DNA of 64,000 nt. Origin: Oscillospiraceae bacterium. Its GTDB lineage: Bacteria; Bacillota; Clostridia; Oscillospirales; Ruminococcaceae. Position 1 is the stretch's first letter, and every line of letters starts with the position of its first letter. The translations under genes were made by a program, and so were the position numbers. Of this stretch, positions 41,783 to 51,163 are shown one piece after another. The DNA is taken from NCBI GenBank assembly GCA_021199355.1, contig JAJQIF010000009.1:175692-239691 (forward strand), in the 5' to 3' direction. The notes beneath the pieces were generated by a model, which saw only the letters and a program-made list of their open reading frames with translations, was not told the origin of the DNA and did no database searches.

Positions 41783-43141
41783 ATGAGTTATTTGAGAAGC
41801 AAGGTAGTCGCTCAGGCAAAGGCATGGCTTGGTTACAAGGAAAGCGATGTAACATACAAAGAAATAATCGACGTGTACAACAGTCATAAGCCTTTGGCGA
41901 GAGGTTATACCATGAAGTATACCGATGCATGGTGTGCCACCTTTGTATCTGCTGTAGCAATCAAGTGCGGGTACACGGACATCATGCCGACTGAATGCGG
42001 CTGTGAGAAGATGATTGACTTGTATCAGGCACTCGGCAGTTGGAAAGAGGATGATTCCTATGTTCCGAATACGGGTGATGTTATCTTCTATGACTGGGAG
42101 GACAGCGGGTCCGGTGACAACACAGGTCATGCAGACCACGTTGGTATCGTTGAAAAGGTATCCGGGTCGACCATCACGGTTATTGAAGGTAACTACTCCA
42201 ATTCCGTGAAGAGACGTACTCTTCAGGTGAACGGTAAATATATCCGTGGTTTTGGACTTCCGAAGTATACCGACAGCACGACAACCACCACTACAACGGA
42301 TAGCACCACTAAGAAGACGGCGGCAACTACGACTGCTAAGCCGGGAACTATCTGGAACCATCTTCTCGGCAAGATTGGCAACGCTTACGGTGTTGCGGGA
42401 CTGATGGGTAATCTTTATGCTGAATCGGCTTTGCTATCTGTCAATCTTCAGAACACTGGCAATACCAAATTGGGAATGACGGACACTGAGTACACAGAGG
42501 CTGTTGATGGCGGGAGCTACAGCAACTTCGTAAAAGACGGTTACGGTTATGGTCTGGCACAATGGACATACTACACCCGAAAGCAAGCACTTCTGGATTA
42601 TGCCGAGGAGCAGAATGCTTCCATCGGAAATCTGGAGATGCAGCTTGATTACATCTACAAAGAGCTGTCTAAGTCAACATACAAGACCGTACTTTCTAAG
42701 CTGAAGAATGCTACTTCTGTAAAGGAAGCTTCGGATATTGTTCTCACAAAGTACGAGAAGCCCGCAGACCAGTCTGATGCTGTAAAAACCAAGAGAGCTA
42801 CATATGGACAGGCATACTATGACAAGTATGCAGGAACATCAAGCTCTGGGACAAGCACTACGACCGACACATCTACAGTGATCGAGAAGAAAGCGACAGA
42901 GTCTGCAAAATCCTACGACAAGTCTCTTGCCGGCACCTACGTTGTCACCGGGAACCTCAACATGAGAAACGGTGCAGGAACCGGAAAGTCTATATTGACG
43001 GTTCTGCAGAAAGGCGCAAAGGTGCAAAACTATGGATACTACACCATGCTTAACAGTGTCAGATGGTTTTCTGTGCAGGTGACCGTAGATAACGTGAAGT
43101 ACACGGGTTTTTGCTGTGGGACGTATCTGAGGAAGCAGTAA
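41783..43141 (+). CDS. Endolysin with CHAP-like, lysozyme-like and SH3b domains
   Basis: A 452-residue wall hydrolase in three parts. Residues 1-160 are an NlpC/CHAP-type amidase or endopeptidase (Cys in TDAWCATFVS, His in GHADHVGIVEK). A Thr-rich linker follows. Residues of about 185-345 are a phage-tail-lysozyme-like domain (GVAGLMGNLYAESAL, GYGYGLAQWTY). After a second Thr-rich linker, the last 70 residues are a bacterial SH3 domain (VTGNLNMRNGAGTGKSILTV). No signal peptide, so export relies on the holin. GAAAGGGG precedes the ATG. Confidence 0.9.
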   Translation: MSYLRSKVVAQAKAWLGYKESDVTYKEIIDVYNSHKPLARGYTMKYTDAWCATFVSAVAIKCGYTDIMPTECGCEKMIDLYQALGSWKEDDSYVPNTGDVIFYDWEDSGSGDNTGHADHVGIVEKVSGSTITVIEGNYSNSVKRRTLQVNGKYIRGFGLPKYTDSTTTTTTTDSTTKKTAATTTAKPGTIWNHLLGKIGNAYGVAGLMGNLYAESALLSVNLQNTGNTKLGMTDTEYTEAVDGGSYSNFVKDGYGYGLAQWTYYTRKQALLDYAEEQNASIGNLEMQLDYIYKELSKSTYKTVLSKLKNATSVKEASDIVLTKYEKPADQSDAVKTKRATYGQAYYDKYAGTSSSGTSTTTDTSTVIEKKATESAKSYDKSLAGTYVVTGNLNMRNGAGTGKSILTVLQKGAKVQNYGYYTMLNSVRWFSVQVTVDNVKYTGFCCGTYLRKQ

Positions 43142-43163
43142 ACTGAATATGTTGCAGAAGATT

Positions 43164-43195
43164 TCCGCCGGGGTATGTGCCTCGGCGGATTTTTT
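43164..43195 (+). terminator. Terminator after the endolysin
   Basis: TCCGCCG/CGGCGGA hairpin followed by TTTTTT. Confidence 0.9.
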
Positions 43196-43295
43196 ATATC
43201 GTAAAAAACTTTCACCTAACCCTTGATTTACCCTCGCATTTATGGTAAGCTATAAGTAGTAAAGCAGTATCGTAGTCACGAGGAGGGATAGCTAT

Positions 43296-44996
43296 ATGGA
43301 TAAAAAGCAGTTACCAATAGGCATTGAAGATTTTGCGAAGCTGAGAACCAATAACTTTTACTATGTCGATAAAACCGGCATGATAAAAGAATTGTTGAGC
43401 AATTGGGGCGAGGTGAACCTCTTTACTCGCCCTCGCCGTTTTGGCAAGAGTATGAACATGAGTATGCTCAAGTGCTTCTTTGAAATAGGAGCAGACAAGA
43501 GCTTGTTTGACGGCTTGGCTATCTCCAAGGAAACAGAGTTGTGCGAAAAGTATCTAGGGCAATACCCTGTAATTTCTATTACGTTGAAATCCACAGAGGC
43601 TGACAACTTTGAAACGAGTCGCAATCTGATAGCTTCCGAAATCCGTGACGAAGCTGAAAGAATGGGCTTTTTAGCTGATAGTGACAAGCTGTCCGCAAGT
43701 GAAAAAGAGTCCTATGCCCGTCTTCTACAATCAGATTCAAATGATGAGGTTTTATACAGGAGCCTTAAAACCCTATCAGGATTACTCCAGAAGCATTACA
43801 ACAAAAAGGTTATTATTCTGATTGATGAGTATGATGTCCCGCTCGCAAAAGCGAGCAATCATGGCTTTTACAAGAAGATGGTCCTTCTCATCCGCAATCT
43901 ATTTGAACAAGTCCTCAAGACTAATTCTAGTCTTGAATTTGCTGTCTTGACTGGTTGCCTTCGTGTGTCAAGAGAAAGTATTTTTACAGGCTTGAATAAC
44001 ACCAAGGTGTATACCCTCTTAGAGGCAGAATGTGACGAGCAGTTTGGATTTACAGATGAAGAAGTTAGAGAAATGTTGGCATATTATGACCTTTCGGAGT
44101 ACTATGACCTAACCAAAGAGTGGTATGACGGGTACAAGATAGGTCGCACAAATGTATATAATCCGTGGGATGTCATAAACTGGTGCAATCAGCTGTTGAA
44201 CAACCTAGATAGAATTCCAAAATGCTACTGGGCGAACTCCAGTAGCAACGAAGAACTAAAGAGATTCATTCAGCGTATGGGTGACGGGGTAACCAAAACA
44301 CAGATTGAAAGGCTTATCTCCGGCGATACCGTCCAGAAGAAGATTGAAGAGCAACTCACATATGATACGATGTATGACAGCATTGAAAATATGTGGAGCT
44401 TGCTTTACGCTACCGGCTATCTTACTCAGAGTGAAACTCCGGTGGGAAATGTCGTTCGTCTCGCTATTCCTAATACTGAGGTCAGGACTATTTTCAGAGA
44501 TTCGGTTTTGAATCTCTTTGAAAAAGAAGTCGCTCAGGACGGGGCGATGGTTACCGATTTCTGCAATGCTTTGAAAACCGGCAACGCTGAAGAAGTCGAG
44601 AGACTGTTCAACGACTTCATGGAGAAGACCATAAGCATCAGAGATACTGCTGTCAAAAAGTCGTTTAAAGAGAGTTTCTATCACGGTCTGCTTATTGGAA
44701 TCCTCAGCTATAAAGACGGTTGGAGTGTCGACTCCAACGGTGAGTCCGGCAACGGCTATTATGACATCGCTGCAGAGATTGAGGAAGAAGAAATTGGCAT
44801 AATCATTGAGGTGAAGTATGCTGAGAACGCTCAGTTCGAAAGCGAATGCCAGAACGCAATCAAGCAGATAAACGACAACGACTACACAGCAGAGCTTAAA
44901 TCCGATGGCATGAGAACGCTTTGGAAGTATGCGATTGCTTGCTACAAGAAAGAGTGTAAGGTTGTAGTTGAGCGTGAAGATTACGAGCCGAAGTGA
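43296..44996 (+). CDS. AAA-ATPase-like protein with C-terminal PD-(D/E)XK nuclease domain
   Basis: A 566-residue protein of the large AAA-ATPase_like/PDDEXK_9 family. The N-terminal block GIEDFAKLRTNNFYYVDKT and RPRRFGKSMNMSML (degenerate Walker A) are diagnostic; Walker B is VIILIDEYDVPLA. The C-terminal domain has EIGIIIEVKYAEN, the E-x-K of the nuclease fold. Members are abundant in anaerobes and their role is still unclear; mobile-element maintenance or defence have been suggested. GAGGAGGGA precedes the ATG and a strong terminator follows. Confidence 0.9.
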   Translation: MDKKQLPIGIEDFAKLRTNNFYYVDKTGMIKELLSNWGEVNLFTRPRRFGKSMNMSMLKCFFEIGADKSLFDGLAISKETELCEKYLGQYPVISITLKSTEADNFETSRNLIASEIRDEAERMGFLADSDKLSASEKESYARLLQSDSNDEVLYRSLKTLSGLLQKHYNKKVIILIDEYDVPLAKASNHGFYKKMVLLIRNLFEQVLKTNSSLEFAVLTGCLRVSRESIFTGLNNTKVYTLLEAECDEQFGFTDEEVREMLAYYDLSEYYDLTKEWYDGYKIGRTNVYNPWDVINWCNQLLNNLDRIPKCYWANSSSNEELKRFIQRMGDGVTKTQIERLISGDTVQKKIEEQLTYDTMYDSIENMWSLLYATGYLTQSETPVGNVVRLAIPNTEVRTIFRDSVLNLFEKEVAQDGAMVTDFCNALKTGNAEEVERLFNDFMEKTISIRDTAVKKSFKESFYHGLLIGILSYKDGWSVDSNGESGNGYYDIAAEIEEEEIGIIIEVKYAENAQFESECQNAIKQINDNDYTAELKSDGMRTLWKYAIACYKKECKVVVEREDYEPK

Positions 44997-45015
44997 AGAA
45001 TTGAATAGATTTTAT

Positions 45016-45070
45016 AAGCCCAGCAGGTTATTCTACTGTAAGTAGTGGAGATGACCGGCTGGGCTTTTTT
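45016..45070 (+). terminator. Terminator after the AAA-ATPase gene
   Basis: AAGCCCAGC (45016-45024) pairs with GCTGGGCTT (45058-45066), then TTTT. From there to 45323 I see only AT-rich sequence with a short imperfect repeat (TTTAAGAAATGAG, TTTAAGAAGTGAG) and no gene. Confidence 0.85.
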
Positions 45071-45323
45071 GCTGTATCGAATTGAATAAATGTGCATTGG
45101 CTCTGTATATGAGGTTGAACTCCTGGGGTGCCTTTTCTATTACAACTAGTAAGCTTGTACATGAGATACTTGCTGTAGAATTCAGAAATCTTTTGCAATA
45201 CTTCGGTATATTTTTTCCTTTTGTAAAAATTCCGCTCCTTTAAGAAATGAGAAAAGTCGTTGTGGGCTTTTTGTGATATTTCGTTTTGACTGTTCTTTAA
45301 GAAGTGAGGGGGGTTCGCAAAAA

Positions 45324-45740
45324 ATGACTGACGAACAGAAACTACAAATCAAGAAATTGAGAAAAGACGGGCATGGTTATGTTCGAATAGCAAAAGCACT
45401 AGGATTGTCCGAGAATACAGTGCGTTCTTTTTGTAGGAGAAATGAACTCTTGAAGAATTCTTCAGAAACACAAACTCCAGCTCAGAACTGTATATTGCAC
45501 TTCTGCAGGTGTTGCGGAATTCCAGTTGAACAGAATCCAGGAAGAAAAGAGAAGAAGTTTTGCTCGGATAAATGCCGAATGAAGTGGTGGAATAGTCATC
45601 CTGAAGAAATACACAGAAAATCAGCAAGAGATATTGTTTGTAAAAACTGTGGTAAGGTGTTTTTAGCATATAACAGTGCCAGAAAGTACTGCTGTCACGA
45701 GTGCTACATAGAGGATAGGTTTGGGGGAGAAGAGCTATGA
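45324..45740 (+). CDS. HTH and zinc-finger protein of the recombinase operon
   Basis: A 138-residue protein, start at ATG 45324. The first 45 residues are a Hin-like/sigma-70-region-4-like helix-turn-helix (MTDEQKLQIKKLRKDGHGYV, then IAKALGLSENTVRSFCRR). Two cysteine clusters follow: FCRCCG..KKFCSDKCRMKWW and VCKNCGKVFLAY..RKYCCHEC, likely zinc ribbons. Proteins of this build regularly precede serine recombinases in Clostridia and probably assist or regulate recombination. It overlaps the next small gene by 4 bases. Confidence 0.75.
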   Translation: MTDEQKLQIKKLRKDGHGYVRIAKALGLSENTVRSFCRRNELLKNSSETQTPAQNCILHFCRCCGIPVEQNPGRKEKKFCSDKCRMKWWNSHPEEIHRKSARDIVCKNCGKVFLAYNSARKYCCHECYIEDRFGGEEL

Positions 45741-45913
45741 GTGAAAGACAGTTTGAAAATGAGAAAATGTATCTAGTGACAATGAGTATGGTCAAGAGCC
45801 TGAGAAAAAGGTCGTTGATAAGCGAAGAAGAATATTGTCAGATTGATACAATCTTCATCGAGAAGTACAAGCCCATTTTCGGCACATTATGTTCTGAAAT
45901 ATCCTTGACTTAA
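45737..45913 (+). CDS. Small SHOCT-like protein of the recombinase operon
   Basis: A 58-residue protein, SERQFENEKMYLVTMSMVKS ... LISEEEYCQIDTIFIEKYKP. The short helical motif GLISEEEY-x-x-ID-x-x-x-x-EKY-x-P is a common companion of clostridial serine recombinases and resembles SHOCT-type oligomerisation motifs. It starts within the previous gene's stop (ATGA) with GGGGGAGAAG upstream. Confidence 0.75.
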   Translation: MSERQFENEKMYLVTMSMVKSLRKRSLISEEEYCQIDTIFIEKYKPIFGTLCSEISLT

Positions 45914-45956
45914 ACCCTTTTTAGAGTGATTAATATAGATGAGGGAGGTTGGTCTT

Positions 45957-47627
45957 ATGCCGAAAATAACAAAAGTAGAGTTTGCAAAGCCAGAAATCAA
46001 GAGGCTAAAAAAGGTTGCAGCATACGCAAGGGTCTCTATGGAATCGGAAAAAATGATGCATTCTCTTTCCGCTCAAGTAAGCTATTACAGCAGTCTGATC
46101 CAGAGTAATCCAGAGTGGGAATATGCCGGGGTTTATGCAGATAATTTTATCTCTGGAACAAGTATAGCTAAGAGAGATGAATTTAAACGTATGATCTCCG
46201 ATTGTGAAGCGGGTAAGATAGATATTATCCTTACCAAGAGTATATCTCGTTTCGCAAGAAATACCGTTGACCTTTTGGAAACAGTACGTCACCTGAAGGA
46301 CCTTGGTGTAGAGGTACGATTTGAAAAAGAAAATATAAGTTCTTTTAGCGGTGACGGTGAGCTGATGATGTCAATTCTTGCATCGTTCGCTCAGGAAGAA
46401 AGCTATAACATTTCTGAGAACTTGAAATGGGGAATCAGAAAACGAATGCAGGATGGGATTCCTCGTTCTCATTTTCGTATTCTCGGTTACAGATGGGATG
46501 GCGATATCCTTGTTGTCGAACCGGATGAAGCGGAAGTTGTAAGACGTATATTCCGGTCTTTTATTGATGGCAAATCAATAAAAGAAATAAGGCGTGAACT
46601 CGAAGCTGATGGCATCCGTAGCGTTAACGGATGCACAATTTGGGACTCCGGCATAAACAGGATTCTTACCAACGTCACTTATACGGGAAATCTCCTCTTA
46701 CAAAAGAGTTATACGATAGGTACTACCGACAAGAAAAGAAAGAAAAATCAGGGCGAGTTACCACAATACTTTGTAGAAAATACGCATGAACCCATTATAG
46801 ATATGCAAACATTTCAGATGGTACAAGATGAAATAAAACGTCGGAAGGAACTCGGAGTTTTTGCATACAAATCCTTGTCCTGTTTCACCAGAAAAATTAA
46901 GTGTAGCAATTGTGGTTGCAACTTTATTCATAGTCAAAGAGCCAATAAACATAAGGAATTTTCCTTATACGGGGAATTCATTGTTACTTGGCGATGTGGA
47001 ACTAAAAGAAAAGGGGAGCGTTGCACTAACAAAGACATTCCGGAACATTGTCTTCGCAACGCCTGCGCAAATGCACTTGGCCTTTCTGATTTTGATGAAG
47101 AAGTCTTCCTCAAGAGAGTAGATTACATTGTTGCTATAGAAAATCAGACTCTGGAGTTTCATTTCAAAGATGGTACTACGTCAATGCAAAATTGGAATTC
47201 AACAGCAAGAGCTGACTGTTGGACAGATGAGTACAGAAGAAGGACATCTGGATATAGGCGAAACCATGCACCTTCAAAAAAAGGCGTAACTTGCTTTACG
47301 ACAAAGATTAAGTGTGTTCAGTGTGGCTGTAATTTTCGCAGAGATATAAGTAAGGGTAAAAGCGGAACTACAGTGTATTGGCATTGTCATGAAGCTAAGA
47401 AGACTTGTGGAACTAAAGGCTTACAGGAAGATGCACTGAAGAAGATTTCTGCCGAGGTTTTAGGTATTGATGAGTTTGATGATGCTATTTTTCTGGAGCA
47501 AATTGACTATATTTCAGTTATCTCAGCGACAGAGATATGCTTTTTGTTTAAAGACGGCAGAGAAGTTTATCGGCAATTGATGCGTCCGAAGAGAAGAAGT
47601 AGAAATGATAAACAGGATAAGGAGTGA
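45957..47627 (+). CDS. Large serine recombinase 1
   Basis: A 556-residue recombinase. ATG 45957 is chosen because GGGAGG lies 8 bases upstream. The resolvase domain has catalytic serine in AAYARVSMES and SISRFARNTVDLLETVRHLK; a recombinase domain and two cysteine zinc-ribbon regions follow (IKCSNCGCNF..., IKCVQCGCNF...). The duplicated zinc ribbon and absence of a clear coiled-coil insert distinguish it from recombinase 2. It lies 6 bases before the second recombinase, and both are probably needed for integration or excision. Confidence 0.92.
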   Translation: MPKITKVEFAKPEIKRLKKVAAYARVSMESEKMMHSLSAQVSYYSSLIQSNPEWEYAGVYADNFISGTSIAKRDEFKRMISDCEAGKIDIILTKSISRFARNTVDLLETVRHLKDLGVEVRFEKENISSFSGDGELMMSILASFAQEESYNISENLKWGIRKRMQDGIPRSHFRILGYRWDGDILVVEPDEAEVVRRIFRSFIDGKSIKEIRRELEADGIRSVNGCTIWDSGINRILTNVTYTGNLLLQKSYTIGTTDKKRKKNQGELPQYFVENTHEPIIDMQTFQMVQDEIKRRKELGVFAYKSLSCFTRKIKCSNCGCNFIHSQRANKHKEFSLYGEFIVTWRCGTKRKGERCTNKDIPEHCLRNACANALGLSDFDEEVFLKRVDYIVAIENQTLEFHFKDGTTSMQNWNSTARADCWTDEYRRRTSGYRRNHAPSKKGVTCFTTKIKCVQCGCNFRRDISKGKSGTTVYWHCHEAKKTCGTKGLQEDALKKISAEVLGIDEFDDAIFLEQIDYISVISATEICFLFKDGREVYRQLMRPKRRSRNDKQDKE

Positions 47628-47633
47628 CAAATA

Positions 47634-49214
47634 TTGAGTACTAGTAAAAAAGTAAAGACGATTCCTGCAATAAAACCTATATTTACAGATGTTAAGTCAA
47701 CTGAAATTCGAAAAAGAAGAGTTGCAGCTTACGCCAGAGTTTCTACTGATGAAGATGATCAGCTGAACAGTTATGAGGCACAGGTTGATTATTATGAAAA
47801 TTACATCAAAGGACATGATGATTGGGAGTTTGTTAAAATATTTTCTGATGAGGGCATAACAGGAACTTCAACAAAACACAGAGATGGCTTTAAAGCGATG
47901 ATAGAAGTAGCGATGCGTGGTGACATTGACCTCATTGTAACCAAGTCGGTGAGCAGATTCGCACGAAACACGGTAGATAGTCTGACAGCTATACGCAAAC
48001 TGAAAGAAAAAGGTGTTGAGGTTTATTTTGAAAAGGAGAATATCTGGACATTTGATAGTAAGGGTGAAGTCCTTATTACAATTATGTCCTCATTGGCGCA
48101 GGATGAGAGTCGCAATATCTCCGAGAATACAACGTGGGGAGTACGTAAGAGCTTTCAAGACGGCAAAGCACAGATTCCATTTTCAAAATTTCTGGGATAT
48201 GATAAAGGAGAGGATGGAAGTTTCGTCATAAATCCAGAACAGGCTAAGACGGTTCAGCTTATCTACAAGCTTTATTTAGAAGGATTGTCATGCCATTCGA
48301 TTAAGAAGGAACTTACAGCAAGGAAAATCCCCACTCCTACTGGAAAAGAACAATGGAATATTCAAACGGTAAAAAGCATCCTTACAAATGAAAAGTATAA
48401 GGGTGACGCTCTTCTTCAAAAGCATTTTACGGTTGATTTTCTGGAAAAGAAAATGAAGAAGAACGAAGGTGAAATTCCTCAATACTATGTAGAAGGACAC
48501 CATGAGCCAATTATAGACCCTGCAACATTCGAACTTGTGCAACATGAAATGGAGAGAAGAAAACAAAGTAAATACCGTTACAGTGGTGTAAGCATATTTT
48601 CTTCTAAAATTAAGTGTGGTGAGTGCGGCTGTTGGTACGGGAAAAAAGTGTGGCATTCTAACGAGAGCCGTAGAAAAGTAGTTTACCAGTGCAATAACAA
48701 ATACAAAGGGGATGTTAAGTGCAGAACACCTTATGTTACCGAGGACGAGATAAAAAATGTATTTGTAAAAGCTTTAAATTTGCTACTTAGTGAGAAGGAT
48801 GAGCTGATTGCAAATGCTAAGGCAATATCATCGTTATTGTGCGAAGACAAGGATTTGTTAGAGCGAAAAAATAACCTGAGTGAAGAACTGAATCGGGTAA
48901 CAAAGGCTATAGAAAGTTCTGTGTATGAAAACGCTAGAGTTTCTATGATTCAGGAGGAATACCGGCTACGTTATCAATCGTTAGTAGAACAGTTCTCAAG
49001 AATTAACAAAGAATATGAAGCTGTCGATTCACAGATAACTGACCGTAAGGTTCGAAAAGAAATCATAGAGCAGTTTATCCATGATATTGAATCGCAAGAG
49101 TTAATCAACAGTTTCGATGAGGAATTGTGGACGGGATTGGTTGACTTTGTAACGGTTTACGATAAGGATGACATTAGAGTTACATTTAAGGATGGAACGG
49201 AAATTAGGGGATAA
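47634..49214 (+). CDS. Large serine recombinase 2
   Basis: A 526-residue recombinase starting at TTG 47634, with AAGGAGTGA 6 bases before it. The catalytic serine is in AAYARVSTDED; SVSRFARNTVDSLTAIRKLK is the conserved helix. The recombinase domain, one zinc ribbon (IKCGECGCWYGKKVWHSNES) and a coiled-coil segment (about 395-475) follow, the usual layout of large serine integrases. With recombinase 1 it is the best candidate for moving the 18.5-kb element. Confidence 0.93.
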   Translation: MSTSKKVKTIPAIKPIFTDVKSTEIRKRRVAAYARVSTDEDDQLNSYEAQVDYYENYIKGHDDWEFVKIFSDEGITGTSTKHRDGFKAMIEVAMRGDIDLIVTKSVSRFARNTVDSLTAIRKLKEKGVEVYFEKENIWTFDSKGEVLITIMSSLAQDESRNISENTTWGVRKSFQDGKAQIPFSKFLGYDKGEDGSFVINPEQAKTVQLIYKLYLEGLSCHSIKKELTARKIPTPTGKEQWNIQTVKSILTNEKYKGDALLQKHFTVDFLEKKMKKNEGEIPQYYVEGHHEPIIDPATFELVQHEMERRKQSKYRYSGVSIFSSKIKCGECGCWYGKKVWHSNESRRKVVYQCNNKYKGDVKCRTPYVTEDEIKNVFVKALNLLLSEKDELIANAKAISSLLCEDKDLLERKNNLSEELNRVTKAIESSVYENARVSMIQEEYRLRYQSLVEQFSRINKEYEAVDSQITDRKVRKEIIEQFIHDIESQELINSFDEELWTGLVDFVTVYDKDDIRVTFKDGTEIRG

Positions 49215-49231
49215 GGACGATATGCAATGTG

Positions 49232-49262
49232 GCACTCGGATTTAAAGCCGAGTGCCTTTGCA
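49232..49262 (+). terminator. Terminator after the recombinases
   Basis: GGCACTCGG/CCGAGTGCC with an 8-base loop and TTT. Confidence 0.85.
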
Positions 49263-49282
49263 ATATATAAAGTTTGTAACAC

Positions 49283-49347
49283 TCAACATACGGTTGATTT
49301 AATCCAAAAACTCCTCCGTTGCACTCAACTACAGTTTGTGATATAAT
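49283..49347 (+). promoter_or_regulatory. Promoter and operator of the intact XRE copy
   Basis: TTGCAC (49319-49324) and TATAAT (49342-49347), 17-base spacing. TCAAC-atacg-GTTGA (49283-49297) upstream and the related TCAACTACAGTTTG in the spacer match words at the split gene's promoter (31598, 31639), so both copies probably share one autoregulator. Confidence 0.7.
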
Positions 49348-49390
49348 ACAACCATCTTAAGATAACGCTAAACGAAAGGTAGCAACATAT

Positions 49391-50281
49391 ATGTTTACAA
49401 TAGGCGAAAGGATTTCGGAACTCAGAAAAAACATTGGACTCACACAGGAACAGCTCGGCGATGCTGTTGGTGTCTCTGCACAGGCTGTTAGTAAGTGGGA
49501 AAACGGAGGAGCTCCAGATTTGGCTATTTTGCCATTTCTAGCAGATAAATTAGGAGTCACCATTGATGAGCTTTTCGGGCGTGATTCACACGACTCAAAG
49601 CCTATGTCGGACACTATCAGAGATTATCTTTCAAGCATCCCTGGCGACAAGCGTCTTTACGAGCTGTTTTCGCTCTCTTTGGCAATGTTTTCTGGACTTG
49701 AACCGATGGCAAACTTTATAGACGATGCTGACAAAACCGTCTTCCAGATTCGTCCGTCAGCATATGCCAAAGTGGGATTTGGCGACGACATTTCCTGGCT
49801 TCGCACAGTCGTTGCGGACGATAGTGGCATCATGCTTTCCATTTTCGCAGAGGATTGCCCGATGACCCTGATTCTGCCGGAGCCTGAGTGCGGTTACAAG
49901 CATAATCTTGCTTCGGAAGAGGAATACACCCGCCTTTTCTCGGCACTCGGCAGAAAGAATGCCATGAAGGTAGTTCTCTGGCTCGCTTCGGGTGATTCCG
50001 ATAGTGGCAACTATATCCACGCTTCAACCGTTTCACAGGGAGTAGGGATTCCGGCTGACGAAGCCGAAGAAATTCTTTCGGATCTGGAATCTGCCGGACT
50101 CTTAAGTGCAATGAACATTGAGTACGAATCGAAAACTATCCGGGCATATTCCCTGAATGATTGCTGTGGACTTGTGCCATTCCTCTACTTTGCCAGATGG
50201 ATTTCCCTTCGCAACAGTGCCATGTACTGCACTATCTACAACCGCAAAAAGCCATATTTTGAATCCAAAGAGGACGTATAA
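49391..50281 (+). CDS. XRE-family regulator, intact copy carried by the element
   Basis: A 296-residue protein. Residues 1-65 are an XRE helix-turn-helix (TIGERISELRKNIGLTQEQL, VSAQAVSKWENGG) and the next 25 a linker (DKLGVTIDELFGRDSHDSKP). The remaining 200 residues form a sensor-like domain (MFSGLEPMANFIDDADKTVF; VVADDSGIMLSIFAEDCPMT; AEEILSDLESAGLL). The N-terminal part is nearly the same as the split gene's left fragment and the rest nearly the same as the right fragment at 50380. It therefore duplicates the interrupted target. Confidence 0.87.
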   Translation: MFTIGERISELRKNIGLTQEQLGDAVGVSAQAVSKWENGGAPDLAILPFLADKLGVTIDELFGRDSHDSKPMSDTIRDYLSSIPGDKRLYELFSLSLAMFSGLEPMANFIDDADKTVFQIRPSAYAKVGFGDDISWLRTVVADDSGIMLSIFAEDCPMTLILPEPECGYKHNLASEEEYTRLFSALGRKNAMKVVLWLASGDSDSGNYIHASTVSQGVGIPADEAEEILSDLESAGLLSAMNIEYESKTIRAYSLNDCCGLVPFLYFARWISLRNSAMYCTIYNRKKPYFESKEDV

Positions 50282-50376
50282 AAGCGAAGTTGTATGTGCG
50301 TTCATCGTTGAATAATGGTTCGTCTATCGTTGAGGGATTGTGCGTTCATCGTTGAGTTCGTATTAAAGTGGAAAGG

Positions 50377-51150
50377 AAATGGGAGAATGGCGGCACGCCT
50401 GACGTTATGCTCCTGCCGATTCTGGCGGACAAGCTCGGTGTCACCATAGACGAGCTCTTCGGCAGAAGTGCCCACGACTCAAAACCCATGTCAGACACCA
50501 TAAAGGACTATCTTTCGAGCATCCCCGGCGACAAGAGGCTTTACGAGCTGTTTTCGCTCTCTTTGGCAATGTTTTCTGGACTTGAACCGATTGCAAACTT
50601 TATAGACGATGCCGACAAAACCGTCTTCCAGATTCGTCCGTCAGCCTATGCCAATGTGGGCTTCGGCAACGATATTTCATGGCTCCGCACAGTTGTTGCG
50701 GACGATAGCGGCATCATGCTTTCCGTCTTCGCAGAGGATTGCCCAATGACCCTGATTCTGCCGGAGCCTGAGTGCGGTTACAAGCATAATCTTGCTTCGG
50801 AAGAGGAATACACCAAGCTTTTTGCGGCACTCGGCAGAAAGAACGCCATGAAGGTGGTTCTCTGGCTCGCTTCGGGTGATTCCGCTGGTGGCAACTATAT
50901 CCACGCTTCAACCGTTTCGCAGGGAGTAGGGATTTCTCAGGACGAAGCCGAAGAAATTCTTTCTGACCTCGAATCCGCCGGACTGTTAGGTGCAATGAAC
51001 ATTGGGTACGAATCAAAAACCATCCGGGCTTATTCTTTGAATGATTATTGCGGTCTCGTGCCGTTTCTTTACTTAGCCAGATGGATTTTGCTTCGCAACA
51101 GTGCCATGTACTGTGCCATCTGCAACCGCAAAAAGCCTTATCTGAAATAA
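50377..51150 (+). pseudogene. 3' fragment of the split XRE regulator
   Basis: The frame begins KWENGGTPDVMLLPILADKL and continues to the end of the protein with few differences from 49391-50281. It lacks the helix-turn-helix; a GTG at 50368 could start translation but there is no convincing ribosome-binding site. Its first codons continue exactly from the left fragment at 31836 through the shared TGGGA. Third-base use is more GC-rich than in the element copy, as expected if it is the resident host gene. Confidence 0.88.
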
Positions 51151-51163
51151 TTTAAAATACCTA

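Larger units (their letters stand above)
31832..50384 (+). mobile_element. Serine-recombinase mobile element of about 18.5 kb
   Basis: The borders are set by the two halves of one XRE gene: left core TGGGA (31832-31836) and right core TGGGA (50380-50384). The interior is visibly more AT-rich and uses different codons from the flanks. Cargo from left to right: small frameshifted gene, YolD-like gene and Y-family polymerase, lipoproteins, secreted peptidase-like protein, IS remnant, phage tail/holin/endolysin module, AAA ATPase, two large serine recombinases, and an intact copy of the target XRE gene. No relaxase, type IV secretion, capsid or terminase genes are seen, so it is not obviously self-transferring. 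Confidence 0.8.

Noticed and set aside
50281..50384. Promoter for a functional shortened XRE protein starting at GTG 50368
   Set aside because: No convincing -10/-35 pair or ribosome-binding site is seen, and the protein would lack the DNA-binding domain; treated as a pseudogene.
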